Assembly (NCBI GenBank): GCA_030606165.1
Contig: JAUWGZ010000035.1
Coordinates: 1-13,585 of the forward strand
Source of the DNA: Dehalococcoidia bacterium
GTDB lineage: Bacteria; Chloroflexota; Dehalococcoidia; GIF9; AB-539-J10
Reading direction: 5' to 3'
DNA length: 13,585 bases
In this document: in pieces, positions 1 through 7,051 of the stretch
Position numbering within the stretch: the first letter of the stretch is position 1
Layout of the letters: each line of letters starts with the position of its first letter
Program-made: the position numbers and the translations under genes
Notes under the pieces: model-generated
Databases searched by the model: none
What the model saw: the letters and a program-made list of their open reading frames with translations, nothing else
Told to the model about the DNA's origin: nothing

Positions 1-128
1 ATATCGAAGTGGCGGCAGGTAAGTCTGGCATTGTGGTCGTGGGAATTGTAGTAATCAAACCATTTGAGTCTTCGTGTGGCTTCCTTTGATAACCTGGGGA
101 TGTTTGCCAGGCGCTTATATCCTGGCAT
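1..128 (-). CDS. Transposase, N-terminal fragment cut by the window edge
   Basis: The start codon is the complement of 126-128, and reading leftward gives the first 42 codons of the same protein that is complete at 12583-13572. The fragment covers the first part of the helix-turn-helix region. It is truncated by the window edge, not by a mutation. It is either the same gene seen twice because the contig closes on itself, or the start of a second IS copy. Confidence 0.85.
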   Translation of the reverse strand, partial: MPGYKRLANIPRLSKEATRRLKWFDYYNSHDHNARLTCRHFD

Positions 129-141
129 TGAGTAATAAACA
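1..141. repeat. 141-bp direct repeat, left copy (identical to 13445-13585)
   Basis: Base-by-base reading shows that these 141 bases are the same as the last 141 bases of the window, in the same orientation. Both copies lie inside the insertion sequence and cover the start of its transposase gene. An exact overlap of this kind at contig ends is typical of a de Bruijn assembly that closes on itself; 141 is a commonly used largest k-mer. It can mean a real circle, or a path that leaves one IS copy and enters another. The housekeeping content favours the second reading. Confidence 0.97.
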
Positions 142-184
142 ATCATAGCACAGCCATTATAACGTCCTTTCATGACCCATGTAT

Positions 185-214
185 GTGTCACCCATCTATC
201 TGAACTAGATCACA
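185..214. repeat. Right terminal inverted repeat of the IS
   Basis: Read on the minus strand this begins TGTGATCTAGTTCA and ends GATGGGTGACAC. The left terminus at 12566-12592 begins TGTACTCGTTCA and ends GATTAGTGACAC. The two match at the TGT tip, at GTTCA and at 10 of the 12 inner bases, with small gaps. TGT/ACA tips are usual for IS481-type elements. The outer boundary is an inference from this alignment. Confidence 0.6.
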
Positions 215-386
215 TCTCTGCGGGAAAAAAAGAGGCTCGTTGGTGGACAATCCTAGGGAAGTATGCTAGGTTTGACTTAACGTAGGACTAATGGAGAGAC
301 TATAGCTCACCTGAAATACCTTGAGGAGGGGAAGGTGGGAGGAGAGACGCAGGAGCAAGGGATATTGTTTTTCACGGAGGTATCAA
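215..386 (+). promoter_or_regulatory. Leader region upstream of mtnP
   Basis: No gene is seen here. A small dyad, CCTAG at 252-256 and CTAGG at 266-270, is followed by a -35-like TTGACT at 272-277, but no convincing -10 box lies 16-18 bases further on. The coding frame of mtnP stays open upstream to a TTG at 321. The purine-rich stretch before 375 does not look like protein of this family, and the good ribosome site at 376-380 argues that translation starts at 387. Confidence 0.3.
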
Positions 387-1274
387 ATGCCTGAAGCAAG
401 GGTTGGCATCATTGGCGGAAGCGGGCTTTATAAGATGGGGGGGATGACAGAGGTGGAGAAAGTGAAGGTAAGCACGCCCTTTGGCGAGCCCAGCGACGCT
501 ATTATCTTGGGCAATCTAGAAGGAGTAGGGGTTGCCTTTCTCCCCAGACATGGCAAGGGACATCGAATAAGTCCCAGTGAACTACCGGCGAAAGCCAATA
601 TCTATGCCTTGAAATCTCTGGGGGTGGAAAGGATTATCTCTGTAAACGCTGTGGGCAGTCTTAAGGAGGAGATAGAACCTCTGGACGTAGTCGTTCCTGA
701 CCAACTAATAGACTGTACCAGAGGAAGAGCCAGCACCTTCTTTGCAGATGGGATAGTGGGGCATGTATCTCTCGCTGAACCCTTCTGTCCTGTTCTGAGC
801 CAAATCTCGTTTGAGGCAAGCACCAAGGTTGGGGCTAAGGTACATAAGGGTGGCACTTATCTAGTCATGGAAGGTCCACAACTCTCCACCAAGGCTGAGT
901 CGCAGCTTTACCGCTCTTGGGGTGCTGATGTTGTTGGGATGACAGCTTTGCCTGAAGCTAAATTAGCTAGAGAGGCGGAAATATGCTATGTCGCACTTGC
1001 CCTTGTCACCGATTATGATTGCTGGCATCCGACTTATGAGTCGGTGACTACGGATATGATTTTAACAAACCTGCGGAAGGGCATTGATACTGTCAAGAGA
1101 ATCCTGAAGTTACTACTACCTTCCATACCACAGAAACGAGACTGTGCCTGTGCTAGCGCCCTTAAATATGCCATAGTCACTGGAACGAAATACATACCGA
1201 AAGAAAAGAGGAAAGAGCTGGGGCTGTTAATTGGCAAGTATTTAGGAGGGGAGGAAGATGTCAGCCAAGTTTGA
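387..1274 (+). CDS. mtnP: S-methyl-5'-thioadenosine phosphorylase
   Basis: This enzyme phosphorolyses methylthioadenosine to adenine and 5-methylthioribose-1-phosphate in the cytoplasm, feeding adenine and sulfur salvage. The 295-aa product has the PNP/MTAP fold signature GIIGGSGLY near the N terminus (GGSG at residues 10-13), RHGKGHRISPSELPAKANIYALK, a long EGPQLST segment and GMTALPEAKLAREA. TDYDCWH (TDYD at 208-211) carries the paired aspartates that in MTAP select 6-aminopurines. A Cys-Ala-Cys motif at 253-255 recalls the CXC motifs of thermophilic archaeal MTAP/PNP enzymes. The ATG at 387 is chosen over the upstream TTG at 321 because GGAGG at 376-380 sits six bases before it and the protein then starts as in the family. 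The 3' end overlaps the next gene by 17 bases, so the two are probably translationally coupled. Confidence 0.93.
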   Translation: MPEARVGIIGGSGLYKMGGMTEVEKVKVSTPFGEPSDAIILGNLEGVGVAFLPRHGKGHRISPSELPAKANIYALKSLGVERIISVNAVGSLKEEIEPLDVVVPDQLIDCTRGRASTFFADGIVGHVSLAEPFCPVLSQISFEASTKVGAKVHKGGTYLVMEGPQLSTKAESQLYRSWGADVVGMTALPEAKLAREAEICYVALALVTDYDCWHPTYESVTTDMILTNLRKGIDTVKRILKLLLPSIPQKRDCACASALKYAIVTGTKYIPKEKRKELGLLIGKYLGGEEDVSQV

Positions 1275-2286
1275 GTTTGGATGTTTGCCCACTGCTATCG
1301 GCAGCATGCCTCACACGAATTCTGGCGAGGCCTGTTCCATTATTATGAAATGTCTTCCTGATATTCCTGCCTGGCCACAATTACCGCGGCGCTCTCCTAA
1401 AGAAAACATGATTATCCAGTTCAGTGAGGGTTTTCCGGGGGTGGTTATAGATGGGGACAAAATTCACATCGAGCCCTCAGCGGATTTTGAGAGCGAGCTG
1501 GAGCAAATCCGTATTGATTGTGAGCAGGATAACGCCCCTGAGTATGGCATTTCGACCGAATATGCTGCCGGGCTCCATGCCTTCCTTTCCAAAGCAACAG
1601 GCAGTAAAATAGTCAAGGGACAGGTAACAGGTCCTATCACCTGGGGATTGAGGGTTACCAGTCAGGATGGTCTGGGCATTCTCTATGATGAGACTTTAGC
1701 CGAAACCGCGGCCAAGTTCCTGCGGCTAAAAGCTTCGTGGCAGGAAAATATCTTGAGGAAAATATCGCCTAATACCATTATCTTTGTTGACGAGCCTTAT
1801 TTGGTTTCTTTGGGCTCGGTGTTTACTCCTATTCCTGAAGAAAAAGTGCCTGCTCTGCTAGAAGAGGTATTCAGGGGAATCAAAGGGACAAAGGGATTGC
1901 ATTGCTGCGGAAACACTAACTGGTCAGTCCTTCTGGACACCAAAATCGATATTCTCAGCTTTGATGCTTATAATTATGCCTCTTCCCTAAGCGCCCACTC
2001 CGACAAGGTGAAATCTTTCTTTGAGGGTGGTGGCAGCATTGCCTGGGGGATAGTTCCGAACGAGGAAGAGGCCTTGGCTAAAGAATCCTTGTCCGGCCTC
2101 CGGGACCGACTGGAAGAAGCCATGGCTCCATTCACCAGGGATGGCGTTAAATTCAGGCAGATCATAGCTCAAGGGCTGATAACTCCTTCTTGTGGCCTGG
2201 AAAGCTTATCGCCTGAAGCGGCGTCTCTGGCTCTGGAATTAACAGCTAAGTTATCCCATGACTTAAGAAGTCGATATGCAGTGTGA
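1258..2286 (+). CDS. Core-type methionine synthase (MetE C-terminal-domain-like methyltransferase)
   Basis: The 342-aa protein resembles only the catalytic C-terminal half of cobalamin-independent methionine synthase (MetE) and has no N-terminal folate-binding half. Zinc ligands are visible: His215 and Cys217 in LHCCGNTNW, and Cys312 in TPSCGLESLS. VDEP lies at 177-180, and TAIGSMPH near the N terminus and KGQVTGPITWG at 120-130 are further family motifs. Core-MetE proteins are known from archaea and from Dehalococcoides mccartyi, where the methyl donor is a methylated corrinoid rather than methyl-folate; the donor here is inferred, not visible. The ATG follows a strong GGAGGGGAGGA ribosome site lying inside the end of mtnP and overlaps that gene by 17 bases. 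The pairing suggests methionine and methylthioadenosine metabolism. A uroporphyrinogen-decarboxylase-fold methyltransferase with another acceptor is the main alternative. Confidence 0.8.
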   Translation: MSAKFEFGCLPTAIGSMPHTNSGEACSIIMKCLPDIPAWPQLPRRSPKENMIIQFSEGFPGVVIDGDKIHIEPSADFESELEQIRIDCEQDNAPEYGISTEYAAGLHAFLSKATGSKIVKGQVTGPITWGLRVTSQDGLGILYDETLAETAAKFLRLKASWQENILRKISPNTIIFVDEPYLVSLGSVFTPIPEEKVPALLEEVFRGIKGTKGLHCCGNTNWSVLLDTKIDILSFDAYNYASSLSAHSDKVKSFFEGGGSIAWGIVPNEEEALAKESLSGLRDRLEEAMAPFTRDGVKFRQIIAQGLITPSCGLESLSPEAASLALELTAKLSHDLRSRYAV

Positions 2287-2337
2287 CCTGGCGAAATAAC
2301 TGTCCCCTCACGTAGTATCCCTCAAGAACAAGGGCTA

Positions 2338-2790
2338 TTATTTCTGTGAATCTCCTTCTAAAGCCCTTATTTTATTCACCCTTCGTAAGTGTCTGCCGCC
2401 TTCAAAATCCGTGGCTAAGAAAGTTTTGACGATTTCCAAAGCTGACTCGGTGTCTATATCCTCTCCCCTGAGGCACAGAACGTTGGCATCGTTGTGCTGG
2501 CGGGCTCGTTGTGCTGCAAATACATCACAGCATAAAGCTGCCATTACACCCTTTATTTTGTTGGCAGCTATGCTTATACCTATGCCAGTGTTGCATATTA
2601 GAATGCCCTGGTCAAAATTGCCCGAAGCCACGGCCTCCCCGACTTTCTGGGCGATGTCAGGATAATCCACAGGTTCAGTGCTGTAGCAACCAAAATCTTG
2701 ATAGCTATGCCCCGCGTTTTGCAGAAAGGGCACAATTAGCTCCTTTAGAGCAAGGCCGCGGTGGTCACAACCTATAGCAATGCGCTTCAC
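2338..2790 (-). CDS. rpiB: Ribose-5-phosphate isomerase B
   Basis: RpiB interconverts ribose-5-phosphate and ribulose-5-phosphate, supplying the PRPP precursor used by the purine genes nearby. The 150-aa length is normal. Visible motifs are IGCDHRG at 6-12 (Asp9), ICNTGIGISIAANK with the catalytic Cys66, and RQHNDANVL with His99; these are the same positions as in the E. coli enzyme. RpiB has CDHAG more often than CDHRG, a minor difference. The start is GTG (complement of 2788-2790), supported by a GGAGGT ribosome site (complement of 2796-2801) five bases upstream. It overlaps the 3' end of tsaC by 26 bases, so the two form a translationally coupled pair. Some RpiB paralogues act on allose or galactose phosphates, but nothing here points that way. 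Confidence 0.94.
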   Translation of the reverse strand: MKRIAIGCDHRGLALKELIVPFLQNAGHSYQDFGCYSTEPVDYPDIAQKVGEAVASGNFDQGILICNTGIGISIAANKIKGVMAALCCDVFAAQRARQHNDANVLCLRGEDIDTESALEIVKTFLATDFEGGRHLRRVNKIRALEGDSQK

Positions 2791-3409
2791 TATTTACCTC
2801 CAAGTATTCCTTATACACTTTGTCAATTTCATATGCGGGTATAATGCCTTGACGCAAAATTCTCGGCGATTCATGGCTAACATCCACTACTGTGGATTCC
2901 TTGCCGCCAGGACATTTGCCTCCATTGATAATAAAGTCGATTTTTCCTCCCAATTGTTGTCCAACTTCCTCGGCAGTTAAGGCAGCCGGTTGGTCACTAA
3001 TATTAGCGCTGGTTCCGATTATGGGATTCCCCAGGTGTTGAATGATAGCCAGACAAGCAGGGTGGTCAGGAACGCGTATTGCTATGGTGGACTCTGGGGC
3101 TAGATAGACAGGCAACGAATCTATTTTTGGCAGAACCAGAGTTAACCCGCCGGGCCAAAACCGCCTTGCCAAAAACCAGGCAATTTCTGGTATTGGATCG
3201 GCCAGAGTAGTCAATCGCTCTACATCAGCGATAAGCAAGGGAAGTTGTCGATGCTTGGGTCGGTTTTTTATTTCATAAATCCTTCCCACGGCCGTGGAAT
3301 TGAAGGCGTCAGCCCCCAGCCCGTAGACCGTATCGGTAGGGAAGGCAATTACCCCACCCTTTTGGAGGATTTTAACTCCTTTCTCAATTTCTCGTTGTAA
3401 AACACCCAT
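2765..3409 (-). CDS. tsaC: L-threonylcarbamoyladenylate synthase (Sua5/YrdC/TsaC family)
   Basis: This enzyme makes threonylcarbamoyl-AMP from threonine, bicarbonate and ATP, the first step of t6A modification at position 37 of ANN-decoding tRNAs. The 214-aa protein shows the YrdC fold motifs in order: GGVIAFPTDTVYGLGADA at 18-35, KNRPKHRQLPLLI at 48-60, PGGLTLVLPK at 86-95, AIRVPDHPACL at 110-120 and IGTSANISDQPAA at 131-143. It lacks the extra C-terminal Sua5 domain, so it is the short type with a modest tail. The start is ATG (complement of 3407-3409); no strong ribosome site is visible. It is first in a two-gene minus-strand operon with rpiB. A -10-like TATACT (complement of 3424-3429) lies just upstream but without a clear -35. 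Confidence 0.92.
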   Translation of the reverse strand: MGVLQREIEKGVKILQKGGVIAFPTDTVYGLGADAFNSTAVGRIYEIKNRPKHRQLPLLIADVERLTTLADPIPEIAWFLARRFWPGGLTLVLPKIDSLPVYLAPESTIAIRVPDHPACLAIIQHLGNPIIGTSANISDQPAALTAEEVGQQLGGKIDFIINGGKCPGGKESTVVDVSHESPRILRQGIIPAYEIDKVYKEYLEVNSEAHCYRL

Positions 3410-3542
3410 CTTTTTCTGACGTTAGTATAGCATGGTGGCGTCCGGGGTAGGAATTTATCCTTTCCAAATTCAATAGCGCGGGAAGGCCTTAACCGCGAGT
3501 GAGAAGCCTTGCTAGGTGGGAGAAGACTTAGCCCATCTCGGG

Positions 3543-3571
3543 TTGATAATAGTTCAGGACAGTGATAAGCT
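3543..3571 (+). promoter_or_regulatory. Candidate promoter for guaA
   Basis: TTGATA at 3543-3548 and TAAGCT at 3566-3571 are separated by 17 bases, and a TG extended element at 3563-3564 precedes the weak -10. This would start transcription near 3578, about 20 bases before the guaA GTG. The -10 box matches the consensus poorly. The remainder of the 3410-3598 gap holds no recognised riboswitch. Confidence 0.35.
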
Positions 3572-3598
3572 AAATGAATTCACCACCGTAAATCTGCA

Positions 3599-5263
3599 GT
3601 GAAAAAGAAGTCAGAAAGCCACAGAATTGCTGCCAGCGATGATATCGAAGTCTCTACCTATCTGGGGCTAGCCAAGGAGTTGCGCGGCGAGCAACCTGTA
3701 GTTGAGCCTAAGCTACCACCAATCGAGCGTGAAACTATAGTAGTGCTCGACTTTGGCTCTCAATATAGCATGCTCATTGCCCGACGGGTACGGGAGTGCC
3801 AAGTCTATTGTGAGCTTGTGCCTCATGACACGCCCTGGGAGAAAATAGCTTCCCTTAACCCACGAGGATTTATCCTCTCGGGAGGTCCAGCTAGCGTTTA
3901 TAATTCTGGGGCTCCTTTGCCTTTACCCTACATTTACGAAAGCCATCTACCTGTGATGGGCATTTGCTATGGAATGTTTGCTATCGCTTATCAGTTGGGT
4001 GGCCAGGTAGCTCGGGGAACGAAGCGCGAATACGGGCACACAATACTACACATAAGTGCTGAAGACTGTCCTCTTTTTGCCGGTCTTCATTCTTCTCTCC
4101 CGGTATGGATGAGCCATGGTGACCAAGTAGTAGAGTTGCCTCCTGGCTTTAAGGCTTTGGCTTACACTGAAAATTCGCCGTTCGCTGTTGTGGGTAACGA
4201 TAGCGGCATTTATGGGCTGCAGTTTCACCCTGAAGTGGTTCACACAGCTCAAGGAGAAAACATATTTCAGAATTTTGTACTTCGAATATGCGGCTGCCAG
4301 GGCAACTGGACATCAGCTAATTTCATAGCTGAGAGCGTAGATAAGATTAAAAAGCAAGTGGGCGGCGGAAGAGTAGTCTGTGCTCTTTCTGGAGGCGTTG
4401 ATTCGGCGGTAACTGCTACCCTTATTGACCGTGCTATTGGCAATAAGTTAACCTGCATCTTTATCAATAATGGTTTATTGCGTCGTGATGAACCGGAAAG
4501 GGTGCTTAGTACCTTCAAGCGTAACCTCAAAATGGATGTAGTTTACATAGACGCTACCGATAGATTCTTAGAACGACTTAAAGGGGTTAGCGATCCGGAA
4601 AAGAAGCGACAATTAATAGGAAACGAGTTTATCCAAATTTTTGAGGAAGAAGCGGCCAAATTAGGTAAGATTGATTTTCTGGCCCAAGGCACTCTGTATC
4701 CCGATGTCATTGAAAGTACCTCCGCGGGAACCAAAGCTGCAGCTAAGATAAAGAGCCATCATAATGTCGGGGGGTTACCGGCCAAAATGAATTTCACTCT
4801 TATCGAGCCACTGAGGTATTTGTTTAAGGATGAAGTTCGACAAGTGGGGTTAGCTCTAGGCCTGCCTGAGGATATGGTCTGGCGACAACCATTTCCCGGA
4901 CCGGGGTTAGCCATTCGCATCATCGGTGAAGTGACCAGGGAGAAGCTGGAGATACTGCAGGCTGCTGATTGGATTTTGATGAATGAAATCAAAAAAGCCA
5001 AACTTTATCGCCAACTTTGGCAAAGCTTTGCTGTACTTACTGATGTCAGGAGTGTTGGCGTCATGGGCGACTACAGGACCTATGGCTACTTGGTAGCACT
5101 CAGAGCAGTAACCAGTGAAGATGCTATGACTGCTGATTGGGCTCGCCTGCCCTACGACCTTCTTGCTAGAATATCTGACCGCCTGGTTAATGAAATTCCC
5201 AGTGTCAACAGGGTAGTCTACGATGTCACCAGTAAGCCGCCGGCAACTATAGAATGGGAATAA
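3599..5263 (+). CDS. guaA: GMP synthase (glutamine-hydrolysing)
   Basis: GuaA aminates XMP to GMP using glutamine and ATP. The class I glutamine amidotransferase domain occupies about residues 46-230: VVLDFGSQYS at 48-57, the nucleophile Cys123 in GICYGM, and the catalytic pair His210 and Glu212 in QFHPEVVHT. The ATP pyrophosphatase domain follows, with the P-loop SGGVDS at 264-269, and the dimerisation domain ends in KPPATIEWE. At 554 aa it is longer than the usual 510-525 because about 45 residues precede the first conserved strand. No in-frame ATG exists between the upstream stop (3575-3577) and the conserved core, so the GTG at 3599 is taken; no good ribosome site supports it, and an internal TTG in the extension remains possible. 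The stop is 18 bases before the next gene, suggesting one transcript. Confidence 0.95.
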   Translation: MKKKSESHRIAASDDIEVSTYLGLAKELRGEQPVVEPKLPPIERETIVVLDFGSQYSMLIARRVRECQVYCELVPHDTPWEKIASLNPRGFILSGGPASVYNSGAPLPLPYIYESHLPVMGICYGMFAIAYQLGGQVARGTKREYGHTILHISAEDCPLFAGLHSSLPVWMSHGDQVVELPPGFKALAYTENSPFAVVGNDSGIYGLQFHPEVVHTAQGENIFQNFVLRICGCQGNWTSANFIAESVDKIKKQVGGGRVVCALSGGVDSAVTATLIDRAIGNKLTCIFINNGLLRRDEPERVLSTFKRNLKMDVVYIDATDRFLERLKGVSDPEKKRQLIGNEFIQIFEEEAAKLGKIDFLAQGTLYPDVIESTSAGTKAAAKIKSHHNVGGLPAKMNFTLIEPLRYLFKDEVRQVGLALGLPEDMVWRQPFPGPGLAIRIIGEVTREKLEILQAADWILMNEIKKAKLYRQLWQSFAVLTDVRSVGVMGDYRTYGYLVALRAVTSEDAMTADWARLPYDLLARISDRLVNEIPSVNRVVYDVTSKPPATIEWE

Positions 5264-5281
5264 ATATTAAAGGAGAAAAGG

Positions 5282-5539
5282 ATGAGCCATTCTTTTGAAG
5301 AAGGTTACGAAGAACAGCTAGCCATACAGGATGACCTGGACATGCTCCGCGAGGATTTGATAGCCGAGTTGCAAGCCATTAACCAGTATCAGGAGCATGT
5401 ATTAGACCTGGAGAATGGAGAGGCTGTGAATACACTGGAACATATTATTGAAGAGGAAAAGGAGCATGTTGCAGAGTTGTTGAGACTAATTCAAAATCTC
5501 GACCCCGCTCAGGCCGAGAAATTCAAGAGGATTTTATAA
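5282..5539 (+). CDS. Encapsulated-ferritin-like (EncFtn/rubrerythrin-like) two-helix protein
   Basis: This 85-aa acidic protein is predicted to be two long helices: about residues 15-42, then 46-70. It looks like a half-ferritin that must dimerise to build an iron site. Glu29, Tyr36, Glu59 and His62 (the latter two in EEEKEH) have the same spacing as Glu32, Tyr39, Glu62 and His65, recalled as iron-site residues of the Rhodospirillum rubrum encapsulated ferritin. The acidic iron-entry residues before and after the first glutamate are replaced by Ala28 and Gln31. There is no C-terminal encapsulin-targeting tail: the protein ends soon after the second helix, and no encapsulin gene is in the window. 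The ATG follows AGGAG at 5271-5275 with six bases between, 18 bases after guaA, so co-transcription is likely. Iron binding is inferred from these residues; the physiological role is unknown. Confidence 0.75.
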   Translation: MSHSFEEGYEEQLAIQDDLDMLREDLIAELQAINQYQEHVLDLENGEAVNTLEHIIEEEKEHVAELLRLIQNLDPAQAEKFKRIL

Positions 5540-5543
5540 TGCC

Positions 5544-5615
5544 ATGGCACACAGAGTGAAATTAAAAGGGGTGAAGAAAAATAGGGGGAAGCACAAGAAG
5601 AAAAAGAAGCAGTAG
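5544..5615 (+). CDS. Possible 23-residue lysine-rich mini-protein
   Basis: An ATG at 5544 opens a 24-codon frame five bases after the preceding stop. The product begins MAHRVKLKG and ends in a run of basic residues (KHKKKKKQ); more than half of the residues are Lys, Arg or His and none are acidic. Such composition suits a nucleic-acid or ribosome-binding peptide, like the very small basic proteins of some ribosomes, but there is no recognisable family. An AGAGG stretch at 5525-5529 is rather far upstream to be a good ribosome site. The purine-rich DNA could give such a frame by chance, so the call is tentative. Confidence 0.35.
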   Translation: MAHRVKLKGVKKNRGKHKKKKKQ

Positions 5616-5648
5616 ATATTCTCCGAGGCCAAGATCGGCTGTTCCTAG

Positions 5649-5663
5649 TGGTGACCTTCACCA
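5649..5663. promoter_or_regulatory. 15-bp dyad in the purD leader (possible operator)
   Basis: TGGTGA and TCACCA form a perfect 6-bp inverted repeat around CCT, about 100 bases before purD. No cognate regulator is known and no clear promoter boxes surround it, though a -35-like TTGAAA is at 5697-5702. The rest of the 5616-5764 gap shows no gene. Confidence 0.25.
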
Positions 5664-5764
5664 TCATTCCCAGTGCCATCTTTCAAAAAACTGGCGTTGA
5701 AAAATCCAGAAAATGGAAGACTTAGTACGGCTATACCCTGAAGACTGACACGCGAGAGTGAAAT

Positions 5765-7048
5765 TTGAAGATACTAGTCGTTGGTGGTGGGGGGAGGGAA
5801 CACACCTTAGCCTGGAAGATTGCCCAGAGTCCCAGGGTGGAAAAAGTTTTCGCTGCGCCGGGGAATGCTGGCACAGCTGCCATCGCGGAAAATCTGGATC
5901 TGCGCCCCACAGATATAGAAGGGCTGGGCAAGGCAGCTAAAGAAAAAGGCATTGACCTTGTCGTGGTTGGTCCTGAGGCTCCCCTAGCTTCGGGCATAGT
6001 GGACTACTTTGATAGTCTGGGTATTCCTATTTTCGGTCCCACTAAAGAAGCCACCCAGGTAGAATCAAGCAAGGTTTTTGCCCGCAATTTGATGGAAAAA
6101 TATAGCATTCCCTGTCCCAAAGGCGCCATTTTCTCCTCTTACTCTGAGGCTCGTGAATACCTTCAAGAACAGCGTTCACCTGTCATAATCAAGGCCGATG
6201 GATTAGCTGCTGGCAAAGGTGTGATTATCGCTGGTTCTTTGGCGGAAGCCCACAAAGCCCTCGGTGACGTCATGGAAGCAAAGATTTTCGGCTCTGCTGG
6301 AGATAGGGTAATCATTGACGAATATCTTAGCGGTCGAGAGGTGAGCCTCGTAGCTTTTACTGATGGCAAAACAGTCTCACCTATGGTGCCAGCTTGCGAC
6401 TATAAGAAAATTGGGGATAATGACCAGGGTCCCAATACCGGAGGTATGGGAAGTTACAGCCCACCGGGTTTTTTCTCTGCCGGGATGACAGAAAAGGTAA
6501 CCAAGGATATCTTAGTGCCGACTGTGAAGGCCATGGCTGAGGAAGGCATGCCTTATAAGGGAGTGCTCTATGCGGGGTTAATGATCGTCGATGGAGAACC
6601 TGTGGTGCTGGAATTCAATGCTCGCTTTGGTGACCCAGAAACTCAGGTCGTTTTGACTCTTCTCAAAACCGACCTGGTGGATATACTTATGGCAGTAGTC
6701 CAGGGCAACCTCGACCGGGTGAAAATAGAGTGGAACTCCGAGGCCTGCGTTGGAGTAGTTGCGGCTTCGGGTGGCTATCCTGGAAGCTATAAAACAGGCT
6801 TTCCCATACAAGGGATAGATAGTGTGGATAAGGATGTGCTAGTTTTCCATGCTGGAACTAAGTTGGGGGACGATGGCATAATTTATACCGACGGCGGGCG
6901 AGTGCTCACCGTAATAGGTGTGGGCAAAGACATGGCTGAAGCTCGGGAAAAGGTTTATCGCAACATTCCTAATGTTTACTTTGAAGGTTGTCATTATCGC
7001 AAAGATATTGCTTTGAGGGAGATAGATAGGATAAACTCTAAACCCTAA
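5765..7048 (+). CDS. purD: Phosphoribosylamine-glycine ligase (GAR synthetase)
   Basis: PurD joins glycine to phosphoribosylamine with ATP, the second step of IMP synthesis. The 427-aa length is normal for a single-function PurD. Motifs in order: KILVVGGGGREHTLAWK at 2-18, VVVGPEAPLASGIVD at 66-80, the ATP-grasp strand IIKADGLAAGKGV at 141-153, NTGGMGSYSPP at 224-233, and EFNARFGDPETQ at 283-294 with metal-binding Glu and Asn. The start is a TTG at 5765, placed by the conserved N terminus, with GAGAG some seven bases upstream. It begins the pur cluster, followed after an unusual A/T-rich gap by purE, purB and purC. Confidence 0.95.
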   Translation: MKILVVGGGGREHTLAWKIAQSPRVEKVFAAPGNAGTAAIAENLDLRPTDIEGLGKAAKEKGIDLVVVGPEAPLASGIVDYFDSLGIPIFGPTKEATQVESSKVFARNLMEKYSIPCPKGAIFSSYSEAREYLQEQRSPVIIKADGLAAGKGVIIAGSLAEAHKALGDVMEAKIFGSAGDRVIIDEYLSGREVSLVAFTDGKTVSPMVPACDYKKIGDNDQGPNTGGMGSYSPPGFFSAGMTEKVTKDILVPTVKAMAEEGMPYKGVLYAGLMIVDGEPVVLEFNARFGDPETQVVLTLLKTDLVDILMAVVQGNLDRVKIEWNSEACVGVVAASGGYPGSYKTGFPIQGIDSVDKDVLVFHAGTKLGDDGIIYTDGGRVLTVIGVGKDMAEAREKVYRNIPNVYFEGCHYRKDIALREIDRINSKP

Positions 7049-7051
7049 GCA

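Larger units (their letters stand above)
1..214 (-). mobile_element. Right end of an IS481-like insertion sequence (partial copy)
   Basis: This segment carries the transposase start (126-128 on the minus strand), the short upstream region and the terminal inverted repeat of the IS whose body lies at 12566-13585. The repeat runs outward from GTGTCAC at 185-191 through TGAAC at 201-205 to a proposed ACA tip at 212-214. It is imperfectly complementary to the left terminus at 12566-12592. The exact tip is uncertain by about 10 bases. No obvious target-site duplication matches the flank of the other end, as expected if the two ends belong to different genomic copies. Confidence 0.75.

Noticed and set aside
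321..386. Longer N terminus of mtnP from the TTG at 321
   Set aside because: The 22 extra residues are Arg-rich and unlike the family, while GGAGG at 376-380 is ideally placed for the ATG at 387.
3410..3598. Purine (guanine) riboswitch upstream of guaA
   Set aside because: The conserved purine-aptamer core was not found; only short palindromes such as AAGGCCTT are present.
5758..5940. 60-codon frame from a GTG overlapping the start of purD
   Set aside because: It is a shadow of the well-conserved purD N terminus in another frame.
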